Source: Mycobacterium sp. NBC_00419 (GTDB lineage Bacteria; Actinomycetota; Actinomycetes; Mycobacteriales; Mycobacteriaceae). Taken from it: 64,000 bases of DNA. This document shows positions 63,020-64,000 of this stretch, piece after piece. The stretch covers positions 4,340,001 to 4,404,000 of the forward strand of contig NZ_CP107931.1 of assembly GCF_036023875.1 (NCBI RefSeq), read 5' to 3'. Position 1 is the first letter of the stretch, and every line of letters begins with the position of its first letter. Both the position numbers and the translations under genes were made by a program. Under the pieces are notes generated by a model. It had not been told where the DNA came from, searched no databases, and worked only from the letters and a program-made list of their open reading frames with translations.

Positions 63020-64000
63020 CTTCGGAAGCAGTGGGTCTTGAGATCCCCGAAGGCACAAGAGCATCCCGTGTGGGACCGCTGATCCAGCGGGACAAGGTGC
63101 ACGGCTCGCTGTACACGGACCCGGCGATCTTCGCCGAGGAGCTGGCGAAGATCTGGTACCGCACCTGGGTGTTCGTCGGCCATGAAAGCGAAGTCAGTCA
63201 ACCCGGCGACTATGTGCGCAAGAAGCTCGGCTTGCAGGACGTCATCATGACGCGCGATCGCGACGGTCAGATTCATCTGCTGCTGAACCGGTGCGCGCAC
63301 CGTGGCAACCAGGTGTGCAACGACGCCAAGGGGAACTCGGCGACCTTCCGCTGCCCGCTGCACGGGTGGACGTTCCGAAACACCGGCGAACTCATCGGTT
63401 TCCCGTTCTTCAAGGGCTACGGCAGCCGCAAGCTCGATCTCGCGATGGGACGGGTGGCTCGCGTCGACTCCTACCAGGGCTTCGTGTTCGGTAGCTTCGC
63501 CGAAGATGGCCCGTCGCTGATCGAACACCTCGGGGCTGCCGCCGGCGAGATCGACCGGTTGGTCCGGCTCTCTCCCGAAGGGCGCGTCGAACTGACTGCC
63601 GGCTGGCTCGGCCATGAGACCCATTCGAACTGGAAGTTGCTGGCGGAGAACGAGACTGACGGCTACCACCCGCAGTTCGTCCACGGCTCGATCTTCGGGG
63701 TCACCGGCAGCACGATCGCGCCGCTGTACAGCGACGCGTCGACCGCCGTCACCCGCGACCTGGGCAACGGTCACAGCGAGAACGACCTACGGCCGGAATT
63801 CCGGAAGTTCGCCGAGCCGATGCGCTGGTTCGGCACCACCGAAGAGCGGGTACCGGACTACGTCGCGGCGATGCGGGCACTGCACGGCGAAGCCGCCGAG
63901 CAGATCCTCATCGAGGGTGCTCCGCACGTGATGATCTTCCCCAACCTGTTCATCGCCGAGATCCAGGTGTTCAACATCCAGCCCGTGGCGTTCAACCAGT
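63016..64000 (+). CDS. Rieske oxygenase large subunit (partial)
   Basis: The first 328 residues of an aromatic-ring hydroxylating dioxygenase alpha subunit; the gene continues to the right. Rieske cluster ligands: Cys93 and His95 (CAHRGNQ), Cys113 and His116 (CPLHGW). Mononuclear iron site: NETDGYHPQFVH with His218 and His223, the aspartate ligand lying beyond the window. Binds a ring substrate and adds oxygen, probably the first step of the route served by the upstream hydratases. ATG overlaps the preceding stop. Confidence 0.93.
   Translation, partial: MTSEAVGLEIPEGTRASRVGPLIQRDKVHGSLYTDPAIFAEELAKIWYRTWVFVGHESEVSQPGDYVRKKLGLQDVIMTRDRDGQIHLLLNRCAHRGNQVCNDAKGNSATFRCPLHGWTFRNTGELIGFPFFKGYGSRKLDLAMGRVARVDSYQGFVFGSFAEDGPSLIEHLGAAAGEIDRLVRLSPEGRVELTAGWLGHETHSNWKLLAENETDGYHPQFVHGSIFGVTGSTIAPLYSDASTAVTRDLGNGHSENDLRPEFRKFAEPMRWFGTTEERVPDYVAAMRALHGEAAEQILIEGAPHVMIFPNLFIAEIQVFNIQPVAFNQ

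Overview
The window looks like chromosome of a rapidly growing mycobacterium (Mycolicibacterium type). It is GC-rich, and its genes often overlap by 4 bases (ATGA/GTGA) or start with GTG. It carries two cutinases, a DUF4185 protein, an F420-type luciferase-like oxidoreductase, many TetR regulators and short-chain dehydrogenases, several promoters that read as leaderless, and a tmRNA whose tag peptide reads ADSNQRDYALAA. This assignment is inference from gene content; no ribosomal RNA is present to confirm it.

Layout. 1-2.4 kb: the end of a TetR/DUF1214/sulfotransferase-like operon, then ssrA with its terminator. 2.5-9.5 kb: a complete arsenic island with aquaporin-like channel, ACR3 pump, ArsI/CadI-like protein, two ArsR repressors, two different arsenate reductases, ArsD and ArsA. 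Three of its promoters share one architecture. 9.5-14.4 kb: a TetR-controlled operon of ene-reductase, SDR, alpha/beta hydrolase and thioesterase. 14.4-15.1 kb: a scar with two truncated gene ends. 15.1-22.1 kb: FetB-like permease, YhgE/Pip membrane protein with a degenerate ABC ATPase and TetR, a cutinase and a beta-lactamase-fold hydrolase. 22.1-26.9 kb: a local TetR regulon in which three promoters each carry a pair of the same 18-bp palindrome, controlling SDRs, a hydrolase, a DUF4345 protein and a quinone-oxidoreductase-like enzyme.

27-37.2 kb: a sulfatase locus with two large arylsulfatases and a GAP-family membrane protein on the minus strand, and on the plus strand a third sulfatase with a HAD hydrolase, a formylglycine-generating enzyme and a BASS transporter. 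37.4-40.4 kb: a glycine- and proline-rich repeat protein (eight 99-bp repeats) directly followed by a small class F-like sortase, the most unusual pair in the window. 40.5-52.8 kb: P450, cutinase, secreted esterases, two lipoproteins, a membrane-anchored RNase T2, DUF4185, F420-type oxidoreductase, cupin, a two-domain glyoxalase-like protein and an OpuAC-like protein whose two lobes appear in swapped order. 52.8-57.7 kb: a tandem DUF190 protein, two CrcB/Fluc fluoride channel subunits, divergent phosphoglucomutase and an MFS transporter. 57.8-64 kb: tRNA-Ala(GGC), then a catabolic cluster of TetR, metallo-beta-lactamase-fold hydrolase, SDR, three enoyl-CoA hydratases and a Rieske oxygenase that runs off the window.

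The arsenic genes form a resistance route: arsenate is reduced by ArsC, and arsenite leaves through ACR3 (or the channel), with ArsD/ArsA possibly helping. The sulfatase locus pairs substrate sulfatases with their own activating enzyme. The last cluster fits CoA-dependent breakdown of a cyclic or aromatic acid. No phage genes, integrases, transposases or CRISPR arrays were found.
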